Positions 54,296 through 64,000 of a stretch of DNA of 64,000 nucleotides are shown in pieces. The DNA comes from Ignavibacteriales bacterium (GTDB taxonomy: Bacteria; Bacteroidota; Ignavibacteria; Ignavibacteriales; Ignavibacteriaceae): positions 310,001-374,000 of the forward strand of contig JADJEI010000006.1 of NCBI GenBank assembly GCA_016709155.1, given 5' to 3'. The translations under genes and the position numbers were made by a program. The stretch's first letter is position 1. Each line of letters starts with the position of its first letter. Below the pieces are notes generated by a model. The model had not been told where the DNA came from and did no database searches. It worked only from the letters and a program-made list of their open reading frames with translations.

Positions 54296-56168
54296 TCATT
54301 TTGCAAGCACCATTTTGCCGGTTAAGACATTTTCTTTGTAACTGATTTTATAAAAATAAATACCTGAACTCACTAATCTTCCAAGTTCATCTAAACCATC
54401 CCATGATTTCTCATTTAATCCTGCAGGAAGTTCTTTATTTACTAATTGCTTGACTAACTGTCCTAGCGAATTATAAATGTTCACCTGAGTAAATTCCGAA
54501 TGTGGAAGAGTGAAAACAATATTAGTGGAAGGATTAAAAGGATTAGGATAATTACCAATTAACTTGAAAGTATTTTCGTCAGGAATTATATCTCCAACAT
54601 CTGTAGTTGAATCAGGCACAAATCCGATAGCATCCAGCATAGGTTGAATTTCAGGATTTTTCATAAAATTATTCCATAGCAATCCGCTCCTGTAATTTTC
54701 TATCATCGCAATTATTGGTCCTTGATCAATTGCAAGGTAACTATCTGCAAACCAATTTTCAGTGGGATTGAAAGCATCATAAAAACCATACTCCCCCCAA
54801 ACACTTGTCCAGTAAGTTCGATAAAGATATTTAATAACCTCGATTGATTCTTGAGGAGTATAAGCTAAAGAAGAAAGAGCAGCCGTCGGAGTTATCGTAC
54901 CATTATCATTATTAGGTTCGTGAACGCGATAACCGGTCGGATCATCACTTGCTGTTAGTCCCCAGCAGTTTTCATTATATCCAACATAGTTATGCGGATT
55001 ATCAGTACAATAAGCTTTATGGATTAGAGTAATATTCTTATTATTTAAAAAATAATTACAGTAGGCATCTTTTTTGTTTCTTGGATCAAATCCAAGAAAC
55101 GAATAATGGGAAAAGAAGAGCGGACCACCGAAGTCCCACCCTACCCATTGTATATAACCATAGAATGAACTTCCATTAACATAATAAGAAGAGTTCGCCC
55201 ATCCGTCATGAAATAAATTTGCGGGAACGCCGTGTGTTGAAGATGCGATTGCTAATAAATATACGATCATAGCTTCATTGGGACCAGCAACGGTCATATT
55301 CATTTGCCAGCCATAATTTGGTGACCAATGCCAGTAGAGGTAATTTCGGTGGGATATCTTCTATACCAATCCCATTCAACTTCATCAATAATTTGAGTAG
55401 ATAAAATTCTTATCGAGTCTTCTTCAGCAGTGTACTGATCAAAGTATTGTCGAATCGTCATCAAACCTTGAATCATATAAGATGTTTCAACGAGATCCCC
55501 CGTTATCAAAGGTGCTAAATGGTATAACGTTTCCATTTGAACCGTTCAGCCAATGTGAAAAGCTCCGTGAAATCTATCAGCTTTTGTTGTAAGAAAATTC
55601 AATATTTTCAACATTCGTTCAACTGCTTCTTCACGAGTCACATAACCTCGTTCCACCGCGACCGGGATAGACATTATACCAAAACCTGAGCCGCCTGAGG
55701 TAACAGTTTCCGCACTTCCGAGCCTCTCCCTTGCAAGACCTGAAACCGGATGTCCGTAATCCCAACAATATCTGACTGTAGTTCTTTGCACCATATCCAG
55801 AAATTCATCATCAGTCATTACATGTGTTTGGGCTTCAACACTATCGCTTAAAGGGGATTCATTTCCACTAACGTCAAATGCACTAATTTTAAATTTGAAA
55901 CTATAACCGGCAACGCCCAAATTAAAAGAAAAATAGTTTTTACTTTTATCAACGATCTTATAAAAATTATAAACTGAACCATTCCACAAATAAATATTAT
56001 AACCTGCTAGGTCACTTTCTGTATTTGCTTTCCAAATTAAGTCTATATGTTTTCATAGCCAACACCTTTAAGATTTAGCGGAGTATTGGGGGGTATGGTG
56101 TCTGTCTGCGCATTTGTTCCGAATGGGCATATAATCAAAATGATCGCAAATATTATAAATCGTATCAT
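54296..56168 (-). CDS. secreted glycoamylase-like (PF10091/GH144-type) hydrolase with T9SS domain, several indels
   Basis: The pieces 55989-55546, 55536-55300 and 55303-54296 plus an N-terminus to the ATG at 56168 form about 625 residues. Breaks lie near 56070, 55545, 55505-55510 (G run) and 55325. Restored, they give DNGGDLVETSYMIQGL and YWHWSPNYGWQMN, hallmarks of the family. Order: signal peptide ending NAQ, a fibronectin-like domain, the (alpha/alpha)6 catalytic part (WGLTASDDPTGYRVHEPNND, then DQGPIIAMIENYRSG), and a sorting domain NYPNPFNPSTNIVFTLP. GH144 members cleave beta-1,2-glucan; that substrate is inferred. Confidence 0.85.
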
Positions 56169-56203
56169 CTTATTATCCTTAATTAAATCTATGGTGAATG
56201 AAT

Positions 56204-58332
56204 TTAACAATTATTTTTTTTTATGACTTTATAACCAAAAGATTTCAATCTATACTTTTTAGAACCAACCGTAATTATTTTCTTTTGATTATGATAGTTT
56301 AGCAGAAACAAATATGTGTTCTTCTCTCCCTTTCGCTGAACAAATTGTAAATCAGGATCAGAAATCTTTGCTTGTCTTTTTATGTTATCAAGTGAAACTA
56401 TTTTTTCGTAAAGCAGTAAATGCTCATCACTGCTATATCCAAGTGCATATCCAAGAATTGTAGCTGTGCCCTTGCCAATTTTTCTATTGATAGCACAGAC
56501 TTCACCGTTACTTGTTCTCGAAACTATTTCTGCATCGCTTGATTGATAAATTTGTTTCGATTTAAAAATCGTAAATACATCTTCAATTCCAAATGCATTT
56601 ATTTTATTTGAACTTTCGCTATTTGAAAATTGAATATCAAACTCATCCTTTAGCACTGTGCAGGGATTTAGATACAAATCTAAAGTAGGTAAAGCAGGAT
56701 ACAATATTAAATGACCCCCAGCCTTTGTGTAATCAGCAAGCAGGTTCTGAGTTTCTGCATCCATAAACTCTGTTGTAACAACCCAAAGTTGTTTGTACTT
56801 AAGTAAATCATCTACGGCAGTAGTTTCTAAATCTTTAATATCATAATTATAATTTAACGTTTGAAGCCCGCGTAATAATCCATTAAAAAATATTTCTTCA
56901 CGAATAAATCTTGGATCATATTGCAGACCTAATTTATCAACATCAAGTCGTTTTTCTTTGAGCAGTTGAGAAGTTGTCAGCTCTGTATAGAAATATGGTT
57001 TGTATAATCCAACACAAATATCCGCTTTGGTTTCGCTGAGTAGTAAATTCTCTTTCTCTTTATTGATGAAGTTGTTAACCTTTTTTATTGAATCATACAA
57101 AGGAGATTTTTCGGCTTTGTAATCAAGAGGAGTTTGATAGTAAAAAGTCTTTCCATAAAATCCTTTCCCTTTAGGATTAATTCCTTGAGAAAACATCTTA
57201 ATAGTTTAGACTTTTCATACCATGAGCAAGTGAAGCAAAATAAAATGTTTCTAAATCACTTGCATCACTTTTAACATGATGCTCGCGAGTTCCTGCTTGA
57301 AATTCTGCAGCCCACACTGGTGCATTTGGCTGCATAGCTTCTAGAATTTTTATTGCAAGCTAAATCAGAATGAGCATTTCTAAAAGAAACAAATTCTGGA
57401 ATATGATCCAATCCAAAAACAATATCATCACGAGTACGCATGATTTCTTCATAAGTGCTAATAAGCATCGGAAGTTCTGCCGCGTTACCGTAAATCCAGC
57501 CTGGAATGTTGTGTGTAAGCTGAACATTTATATCGTAACTTTTTATTTTTTTAATTAATACATCTAGATATTGAGTAAAATAGTGACGATAGAAAAGATG
57601 AAAATCATGGTATGCACAATAATCTTGTTTGATCTCAATCTTCCCCACTGGTGCAGAAAGGTTTTCGAATGATGAATAATTTATCCCGTAAATATTGTTT
57701 AGATTTTCAATTGATAAATATTTCTCAATCAAAAATTCTTTGTATAATGTTATCACCGAAGGATTGTAATCGATCTTACCTAAAAGCCATTGGAATACAC
57801 CAACTTCATTACAAACCTGCAACATTATAATCGGTCCATTATTACTCTGCTGATTTTCAGAAATGATTGGCATCACTTTATCATACCAAAGAAAAGTATA
57901 ACGCAGATATTCATCAGACATGTATGACATCAAATCGCGTGAGATTACATTTCCATGTTCATCCAAAGCAAAAGAATCTTTACAACACCGTTCTAGAAGC
58001 CATGTGGGAAGCCCATGTGAATCGTACTCGGCAAGAATATACGGACCGGGTTTTACAATTAAATCCAAGCCTATTTTCTTACATAATTTTATGTACTTTA
58101 AAAAGTTTCGTGCTGGATTTGTTTCGCCTGTAAAATCAAACTTGCCTTCTTCATATTCGTGCCAATCCCAGGGAATATATGTTGAAGTAGTATTTGCACC
58201 GGATTGTTTCAGTAATGTTAAATGCTTTTCCCATAATTTTGGATTAAGTCTGAAGTAATGTATTTCTCCAGAAATTATAAAATGTGGTTTTCCGTTTTTT
58301 AAAAAATATCCTTTTGATGCGCTGAAGCTCAT
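56204..58332 (-). CDS. GH35-type beta-galactosidase-like enzyme, two frameshifts
   Basis: The pieces 58332-57271 and 57196-56204 form about 708 residues. One extra base near 57362 and one near 57205 break the frame; restored, the middle reads LEAMQPNAPVWAAEFQAGTR and SLNYYMFSQG. The N-terminal TIM barrel opens FLKNGKPHFIISGEIHYFR. The acid/base is E176 in LQVCNEVG, and the nucleophile is the Glu in AAEFQAGT. The C-terminal half has a Rossmann-like beta-galactosidase middle domain. No signal peptide is apparent, so it may act in the cytoplasm on imported oligosaccharides. Confidence 0.87.
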
Positions 58333-58360
58333 TTAATCAAAACCGACTCTATTTATTGAA

Positions 58361-60016
58361 TTAAAATAAAAATTCACTATTTCCTTGTAGGATATTGAAT
58401 TTTTGTTCTCTACCATTCCTAATCACTTTCAACTGAAAGTCACCATCAGATTGAACAGTAATCTTAAATGTATCATCCACTCGCTCGGCAACCAAATCAA
58501 CAACATGTCCATTAAATCTAAACCTTTCACAGCCGGAACGTTTGTCAGAATTTACTTTCCAGACCAATTCGTTCTCCGGTGCATTAGGTTTTAATCCGAT
58601 TCCATATTCAATAAAATAAAGTACCGGCGCTAACGCCCCCCATCCAACAATATCTTTTACAACCGGCGCTCCGTCTGTGTTGATTCCTTCCTTAATAGAG
58701 TCCGCAGCAAAATTTTCCCAGAATGTACATGTCTTCTTAAATATTTGTACGACAGCATCTAAATGTTTAAGAGCAATCTCTTCAGCGAGATCATTATATC
58801 CGCAAGCATCTAAGCCTTTAATAATCATTGTATTTGTCATAACCCAGACCGCACCAGACCAGTATCCACCTTGCGGATAATATTCTTTTTCATCTGCTGC
58901 AAGAGAAGGTACTGGATGCAATCTTCCAAATGTTTTGGGATTGTTTAGTTGTTCGACAAGATATATTGTTCTATCGGACGGAGCAGTTTTTGAAAGTAGT
59001 GTCCAGAAAGCTGCAATAGTTTTGATTGTACAAAATTCTTCATCTATTGTTAAATCAAAATAAAATTTCTTTTCATCATCCCACATGTTAGCATTTATTA
59101 TTGCTGAAAGACTGTCTGCATCGTCATTAAAAATTTTTGCTTCAATTTCGAAACCTAAAATATCAGATAGTTCAGAAAGATTTCTTGCAAAGAGAACCAT
59201 CTCTGAGGAAATGTCGATTCCTGTTCCTCCGCTTGCAAGACAAATATTTCTTGGCGAATTATCCATACTTGCCCAATCTGTAATGTATAATCCATTTCCC
59301 TGCCGGATATATTTCTTCAAAGCTTCGTAATATTTTATTAATGGTAGTCTAACTAATTCTAACCGTGCTTTGTCGCCTGTCCATTTATAGCTTTCCAATT
59401 CCGCCCAGGCTAGAATCGGATGGTTCAATGCATCAAGCGTTAATTTAGGATTTGGAGTAGGTGTCGCCCTTCCTTTATAAATTACATCAGCTTTGTATTG
59501 ATTAAAGTACTCATCAAATCCCCAGCGGCTAAAGAGAGGTAGATTTTCATTATTTCTCCACGGATCAAAATCAATTCCGGTAGTACGATTTATTTCTCTA
59601 CAAATTTCTCCAGTAGAATATTGTTTAATATAGAAATTATCTAAAGAAGAAATTCCAGGAACCAAAGGATGCGCCACATTTAAGAACATTGTTTGAAAAG
59701 CAGTATCCCACAAAAATAAATTTGCATTAAAAGCACAATCAAGAAATTGAGAAACAAAACCGCTTCCATCTGCAGGCGCTTGAAAGTTTTTGAAAGCCAT
59801 TTCCCAGGATGCCCAGTAAGTTTCAATCCAGAGTGGATTTTCATCATAAATCGGATTTGGCAATAAATCCTTTGTATCATCGAACTTTGGTAGCGGACGT
59901 GGCTCATAAGTTTTTTTTGAAAAGTATATCCCCTGCACTTCGCCATTTTGGGGTAGTAAAAAGATAGAATAGAAACTTAGGATAAGTAATAGAGTCATGA
60001 TTATATTAGTTTTCAT
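58361..60016 (-). CDS. secreted trehalase/GH63-like (MGH1-type) (alpha/alpha)6-barrel hydrolase
   Basis: This 551-residue frame is intact, one of few in the region. A signal peptide ends near residue 23 (LLPQNG). The catalytic barrel has FLWDTAFQTMFLNVAHPL, YKWTGDKARLELVRL, YITDWASMDNSPRN and PQGGYWSGAVWVMTNTMIIK, the pattern shared by GH37 trehalases and GH63/MGH1-like glucosidases. The general acid and base would lie in WDWASMD-like and QGGYWSGAVW regions. A beta-sandwich follows near the C-terminus (FRFNGHVVDLVAERV). The exact linkage cleaved is unknown. It lies ten bases after the large hydrolase gene and 28 bases before GH35. Confidence 0.85.
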   Translation of the reverse strand: MKTNIIMTLLLILSFYSIFLLPQNGEVQGIYFSKKTYEPRPLPKFDDTKDLLPNPIYDENPLWIETYWASWEMAFKNFQAPADGSGFVSQFLDCAFNANLFLWDTAFQTMFLNVAHPLVPGISSLDNFYIKQYSTGEICREINRTTGIDFDPWRNNENLPLFSRWGFDEYFNQYKADVIYKGRATPTPNPKLTLDALNHPILAWAELESYKWTGDKARLELVRLPLIKYYEALKKYIRQGNGLYITDWASMDNSPRNICLASGGTGIDISSEMVLFARNLSELSDILGFEIEAKIFNDDADSLSAIINANMWDDEKKFYFDLTIDEEFCTIKTIAAFWTLLSKTAPSDRTIYLVEQLNNPKTFGRLHPVPSLAADEKEYYPQGGYWSGAVWVMTNTMIIKGLDACGYNDLAEEIALKHLDAVVQIFKKTCTFWENFAADSIKEGINTDGAPVVKDIVGWGALAPVLYFIEYGIGLKPNAPENELVWKVNSDKRSGCERFRFNGHVVDLVAERVDDTFKITVQSDGDFQLKVIRNGREQKFNILQGNSEFLF

Positions 60017-60026
60017 TGACTAATCC

Positions 60027-63000
60027 TCAATAAGCTATAACTAATTTAGCAGGAAATTCTTTCACATCAATTTCATTTTTTGTGAATGAATTCGTTTCTT
60101 TACCATTTACCGTTACACCGATAGGAAGTTTTGATTCATTAAAGTTTTTAATTTTTATTCCGTTCTTTGGTAGATTAACATCACCATAAATCGATAAAGT
60201 ATATTTTTCATTTTCTTTTTTAATTGAGTATGAAATATCTCCGAAGTATGTAGGAAGTTTTTCAATCGACATTCCATTTGGCGAATCAATCCAATCCTGA
60301 TAAAGCGCTGATGCTAATACTAAAGATTCATCAGCTTCATTTTCATAAACAAACATGGAACGAATTGCATTTAAAAAATCGGAACCAACCCATGTATGCG
60401 GCATATCTCCAATAAATCTTGGTATGCGTTTATCTTTCCAAACAACTTCTGCCCAATGATTCCATCCATGCGGACGTTGATCATTTAAAAAGAATTCTAT
60501 CAATTCATATTGCACGTCCCGGTTGATCCAATTGAATGAAAGAACCAATCAAACGATTTTCATAAGGAGTGTAATTAACCCAATCAATTTTATCATCTCT
60601 TCTGCTTTTAAAGTATTCATAGTACTTGTTAAAAGTATTGTAAACTCGCGGTTTCGGTAGGTTACTCAATTCGTTGCAAGGAGTTAGAGCAATTGTTGTT
60701 GATGTGGCGTCAAAGTCACCAAGCTCAACACAGCCCGGAATGTAATCAATATTTCTTGTCTTCATCGCGAGCTTAAGTGAATTGTAAAGATTTTCATTAA
60801 ATGTATCTCTAACTTTTTTTATTCTTTCATAAGATTCTTTTTCACCAAGTATTTTTTGAATCTCTGCTGCATCTTTTAACCCTTTCATAGTAAAAAAATT
60901 ATCCCAGTACGAGTGCATTGGCTTTGCTGAGTAACCTTCGTGACTAATCGATTCAGTAACCAAACCATAATAAGCTCGAACGCTGTCATTGCCATTTTTA
61001 AAATGGTCAGTTGATCTTTCGGCAATTAATGATTCAATATACTCAACAGCTTTTTTTACATTTTCATTTTTTGATCTTAGGAAAGTAGTGTCTTTTGTAA
61101 AGTTAAAATATTCACGAATCAGATAAATCATTTCACCATGACTGTCATTTTCAGGAACCGGATCGGGACCCCTGGAATCAACAACACAAGGCACTTTACC
61201 ATTTTCAAATTGATTAGCAGTGTACCAATCAATAAAATCTTTTACTTCAGCTACAATTCCGGATTTTAATAATGCAGATGAAGTTAATGCTCCATCTCTT
61301 ATCCAGCTTCGTTCATAAGATCGTGAGCCGGGTTGAATTCCCGCTTTGTCTCTATTAATTAAAATGTATGCAAGATTTGATTTGTATGTGTTTACTATTC
61401 TATCGGCAGATTTAGGAAGATTAAATTTTATATAATCTACTTTTGATTTCCAGAAATTTTTTGTTTCTTCAAATTTCTGTTCGATTATTTCATCAGTTAA
61501 ATTTTCCTTTATTGATTCCTTTCCATAGAACGGTACGGCGACATATACAATTTTTGCTTCCCCGGACCTCAAATCAAAATCATATCTCAAAACTCCGCTT
61601 GCAAGATTTGTTGCATCAACAACTGATTTATTTTGAGAAATGTTATCGTTGCTTACAGCATCAACAATATTTCCTTCATCAAAAGTGTTCGCACCAAAAG
61701 AAGTGTAATGAGTAATCGGAATTACTTCTTTATCATCATTTACATAAATCTTACCACTACTTTCTTTAATAGAATTAATCTTTCCGACTCCACCGGTAAT
61801 ATTTAAGAATTGATAGTAAGGATTAACCTGAAATGGGTGAATAAGTAAAAACAAACTTCCGTTTTTATGTAATAAAGAATTATTTGAAAGTGTGTACTTA
61901 AAATAAAGTACAGAACTTTTATTTGCCTCGCCGTTTGCAAATACTTTGGTTTCAAAATCAAGATCATTGCAATTCCAATTTACTTTTGGAATTGGAAGAT
62001 AGTTTTCTTCGAGAGATTGTGTTGAACTTACATTAGTCCAATTAAACAACTTATCATCAACTTTGATAATTGGTTCAATTGAAAACTCTGCTTTATCAAC
62101 CTCAACCATTCCATCTTCATTAATCAACGCTTCTTTAACATCATTATTAACTCCCACCACAGTCCAATAAGAAGCTTGTTCCAAAAAATATCTTGGGTAA
62201 TTTCCTTTTGGTGAATTCTTAGCGATATAAATGAGAAAATCATTTGGAGTTAAAGAATTCTTAATATCAAGAAATTTTATTTCGTTGATACCAAATCCTT
62301 CAGCAGAATTAGCTTCAAGAAGATTTATTTAAAAATCTTGCTTCTGCCTCTGTTAGCTTTATAAAACTAACATCACTCTGGTTGGATGAAACTGAGTAAA
62401 CTTTTTCCCAATCACTTCCGTTCTCAGAAAGTAATATCTCAAAAGATTTGGCGTGATGAATTTTTAACCAATCAATTTTTAATCCTCCGAATTCCCTTCG
62501 GGTTTTGAAATCAATTGTAATTGATTGATTATTTGTACCAATACTCTTCCAATAAGTACCTGATGAAACATCAATAATATTCCCTGGTATCAAGTCAAAG
62601 GATTGCGATTTAGCTGTTACAAGAGGTGTTGGATAAACATTTGTTTCAGATTGCAGTGGTTCAAACTTCAAATCATCAATCCAAACACTTCCTTTACCTC
62701 CAACGAATGAGGCAATTGTAAATTCAATTCTGTCTATTCGCTTTAAAGACTGATCTTCAGTTGGTCCCCAGGCAAACTGGATGTGTCTTTTTTTATCTTT
62801 ATTTTTTTCCACTCAGCTGGGAAATCGTAATTTCTGTTGTTTACCCACCAAACATTATTGCCGGTGCTGTCAATAAATTTTATTTCAAAATTGTTTGATG
62901 GAGATTCTGCTTTAACGTAAAAAGTACATTCAAAATTCTCAGTTAGATCAATCGGAAAGAATTTTTGAATACCGCCGTAGCCAGTACCTTTAGTAAAATC

Positions 63001-63201
63001 ATACTCAAACTTTACCGCATTGCCGTGTAGACCAATCTCGCTTGAAATTGATAGATCAACTCCGTCGGCTTTTATTAAGTCCCATCCTTTAGTGCTTTCA
63101 AAATCATCCAGCGTTGTTGATTGAGCACTTAGGATATTGTTTCTTAATATCAGTATCGTTATTGCGAAAATTGTTCTAAAGATTATATGATTGATTGACA
63201 T
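60027..63201 (-). CDS. secreted hydrolase-like protein with carbohydrate-binding and discoidin-type domains, several indels
   Basis: The pieces 63249-62743, 62812-62315, 62184-60505 and 60548-60027 form one protein of about 1057 residues; I start at the ATG at 63201 (MSINHIIFR). Breaks are a missing A near 62795, two missing bases near 62330 and an extra base near 60520. After a signal peptide ending LSAQ come a carbohydrate-binding-like domain (KGWDLIKADGVDL), then an F5/8-type discoidin-like domain (FGGLKIDWLKIHHAKSFEIL). An (alpha/alpha)6 barrel follows with GSRSYERSWIRDGALTSSAL and DSHGEMIYLI. The enzymatic family is unclear; catalytic Asp/Glu in these motifs are likely. Confidence 0.8.
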
Positions 63202-63222
63202 TTTTAATTTATACTTAAAAAT

Positions 63223-63254
63223 CTTGCCACGAATTTCACTAATTAACACGAATT
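63223..63254. repeat. short interspersed 'ACGAATTTCACTAATTAACACGAATT' element
   Basis: In the 58-base gap between two genes, TTGCCACGAATTTCACTAAT continues as TAACACGAATT, with ACGAATT occurring twice. Text like this is scattered in genomes of this group; here it is a single copy in the window. Confidence 0.35.
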
Positions 63255-63259
63255 AAATT

Positions 63260-64000
63260 TTATTTGATATATTCAAAACTAAGTCTATTCAGTCCTTTTT
63301 GAATGATAGGATCCTTCATCACATAATTCCAGATCAAGCCAGTTCTAAAATTCTCAATCATCAAGAGCATCGGACCTTGATCAATCCCGATGTATTCTTT
63401 GTTGAACCAATTTAAAGTAGGATTAAATGCGTCAACGTATCCATATTCTTTCCATAAATCTTTACCGTATTTTTTATTAAAAGATTTTATAGTTGGAAGA
63501 ACAACTTCTGGGACAAAAACAATTGAGGATATTGCTGCATAAGGTGCGATTGTTCCATCATCAAAGTAATTAAAATCAGCACCGCTTGTACCTCTCGCTG
63601 CATAACCCAAAAACTGTTTGCTATCATAATTATATTTTTCTGTTGGACCATCGCAAGCTGAAAGTCCCCAACAGAGAGAATCGTACCCCTCCCAACTGTA
63701 AGAATTTTCGATTGCGTATTGTCTTTGCACTAAAGTTGCCCGTCTTGAATTTTCAAAATAATCTATTCCTTTATTTTTCATAAATGAATCAGCAAGTCCA
63801 TGGAAATCTATGAACACATGAGAGAATTGATGACCAAATAGTGGGGGAAATGCAGCGTGAGAAAGATTCGGATATGGCGTTCTCCAATCATAAGAAGCTA
63901 ACCATGTTTTATATCCGGCTTCAACATTTTTCATTCCACTTCCTGCGGCAAGAATGTAAAGGAACAATGCTTCGTTATAACCATTCCATCCCATAAAATG
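63260..64000 (-). CDS. glycoamylase-like (PF10091/GH144-type) hydrolase, N-terminus beyond window
   Basis: The gene enters from the right edge (the frame continues with HF before the first Met, FMGWNGYNEALFLY) and ends at 63260. At least 246 residues are visible. Family blocks shared with the gene at 54296-56168 are SYSWEGYDSLCWGLSACDGP, DDGTIAPYAAISSIVF, YGYVDAFNPTLNWF and IDQGPMLLMIENFRTGLIW. There is no T9SS domain after the catalytic part, unlike its paralogue, so it may stay in the periplasm or cytoplasm. It probably begins the transcript that runs down to the ABC importer. Confidence 0.85.
   Translation of the reverse strand, partial: HFMGWNGYNEALFLYILAAGSGMKNVEAGYKTWLASYDWRTPYPNLSHAAFPPLFGHQFSHVFIDFHGLADSFMKNKGIDYFENSRRATLVQRQYAIENSYSWEGYDSLCWGLSACDGPTEKYNYDSKQFLGYAARGTSGADFNYFDDGTIAPYAAISSIVFVPEVVLPTIKSFNKKYGKDLWKEYGYVDAFNPTLNWFNKEYIGIDQGPMLLMIENFRTGLIWNYVMKDPIIQKGLNRLSFEYIK

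Noticed and set aside
43678..63201. Stop codon reassignment or programmed frameshifting
   Set aside because: Breaks occur in all three stop types and mostly in homopolymers, with no shared slippery motif or downstream structure; errors are simpler.
1..64000. tRNA or rRNA genes
   Set aside because: I found no convincing T-loop/acceptor pattern or rRNA sequence by eye; a covariance-model scan would be decisive.

Overview
The window looks like an AT-rich chromosome of the Ignavibacteria/Chlorobi side of the Bacteroidota (FCB group). The evidence is the type IX secretion system (T9SS) set: a Plug-like protein (DUF5103), two PorV-family barrels, and several secreted proteins ending in the NxPNPFNPST sorting domain. 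Signal peptides end in 'FAQ' or 'AQ', and a Kgd-type 2-oxoglutarate enzyme is present. This lineage call is inferred from protein families only; there is no rRNA gene and I see no tRNA gene.

Layout. 1-2.2 kb: end of a T9SS Plug-like gene with two small companions, then a start-less fragment of a small helix-turn-helix gene. 2.4-8.3 kb: a tight four-gene operon of a 1159-aa restriction-modification-like protein, a ComEC-type metallo-beta-lactamase-fold enzyme and two membrane proteins; this is the best candidate for an undescribed defence system. 9.0-11.0 kb: a repeat landscape of many short palindromes around an IS200/REP-associated transposase, then a 42-bp tandem array of terminator-like hairpins. 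11-20.3 kb: a putative sigma-54 driven gene, then housekeeping genes (fmt, def, rlmB, lgt, hisS, a PTS EIIA, an aminotransferase). 20.6-23.4 kb: a stand-alone HsdR-N-like nuclease, an AlkA-type glycosylase and a degenerate 21-bp array. 23.4-32.3 kb: one long minus-strand operon (PorV-like barrels, a beta-propeller protein, a lipoprotein, an M50 protease, DUF1207, radical SAM, glycosyltransferase, NodB deacetylase). 32.4-40.1 kb: EamA transporter, pdxH, kgd, yhhQ and a DUF6600 protein. 40.4-47.5 kb: GT2, AglD-like and radical SAM genes, then a large T9SS-exported protein. 47.9-49.1 kb: a hypothetical gene and a minisatellite between direct repeats. 49.1-64 kb: a carbohydrate-utilisation operon on the minus strand with two glycoamylase-like (PF10091/GH144-type) enzymes, GH35, two (alpha/alpha)6-barrel hydrolases, a PhoD-like phosphatase and a complete ABC sugar importer (binding protein, two permeases, ATPase).

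A warning affects many entries. From about 40 kb rightwards most genes are split by one-base indels, mostly in homopolymers, and fewer cases occur elsewhere (def, a propeller gene, kgd). Rejoining the pieces restores full-length, conserved proteins. I therefore annotate whole genes with the break points listed and regard most breaks as assembly or sequencing errors, not real decay.
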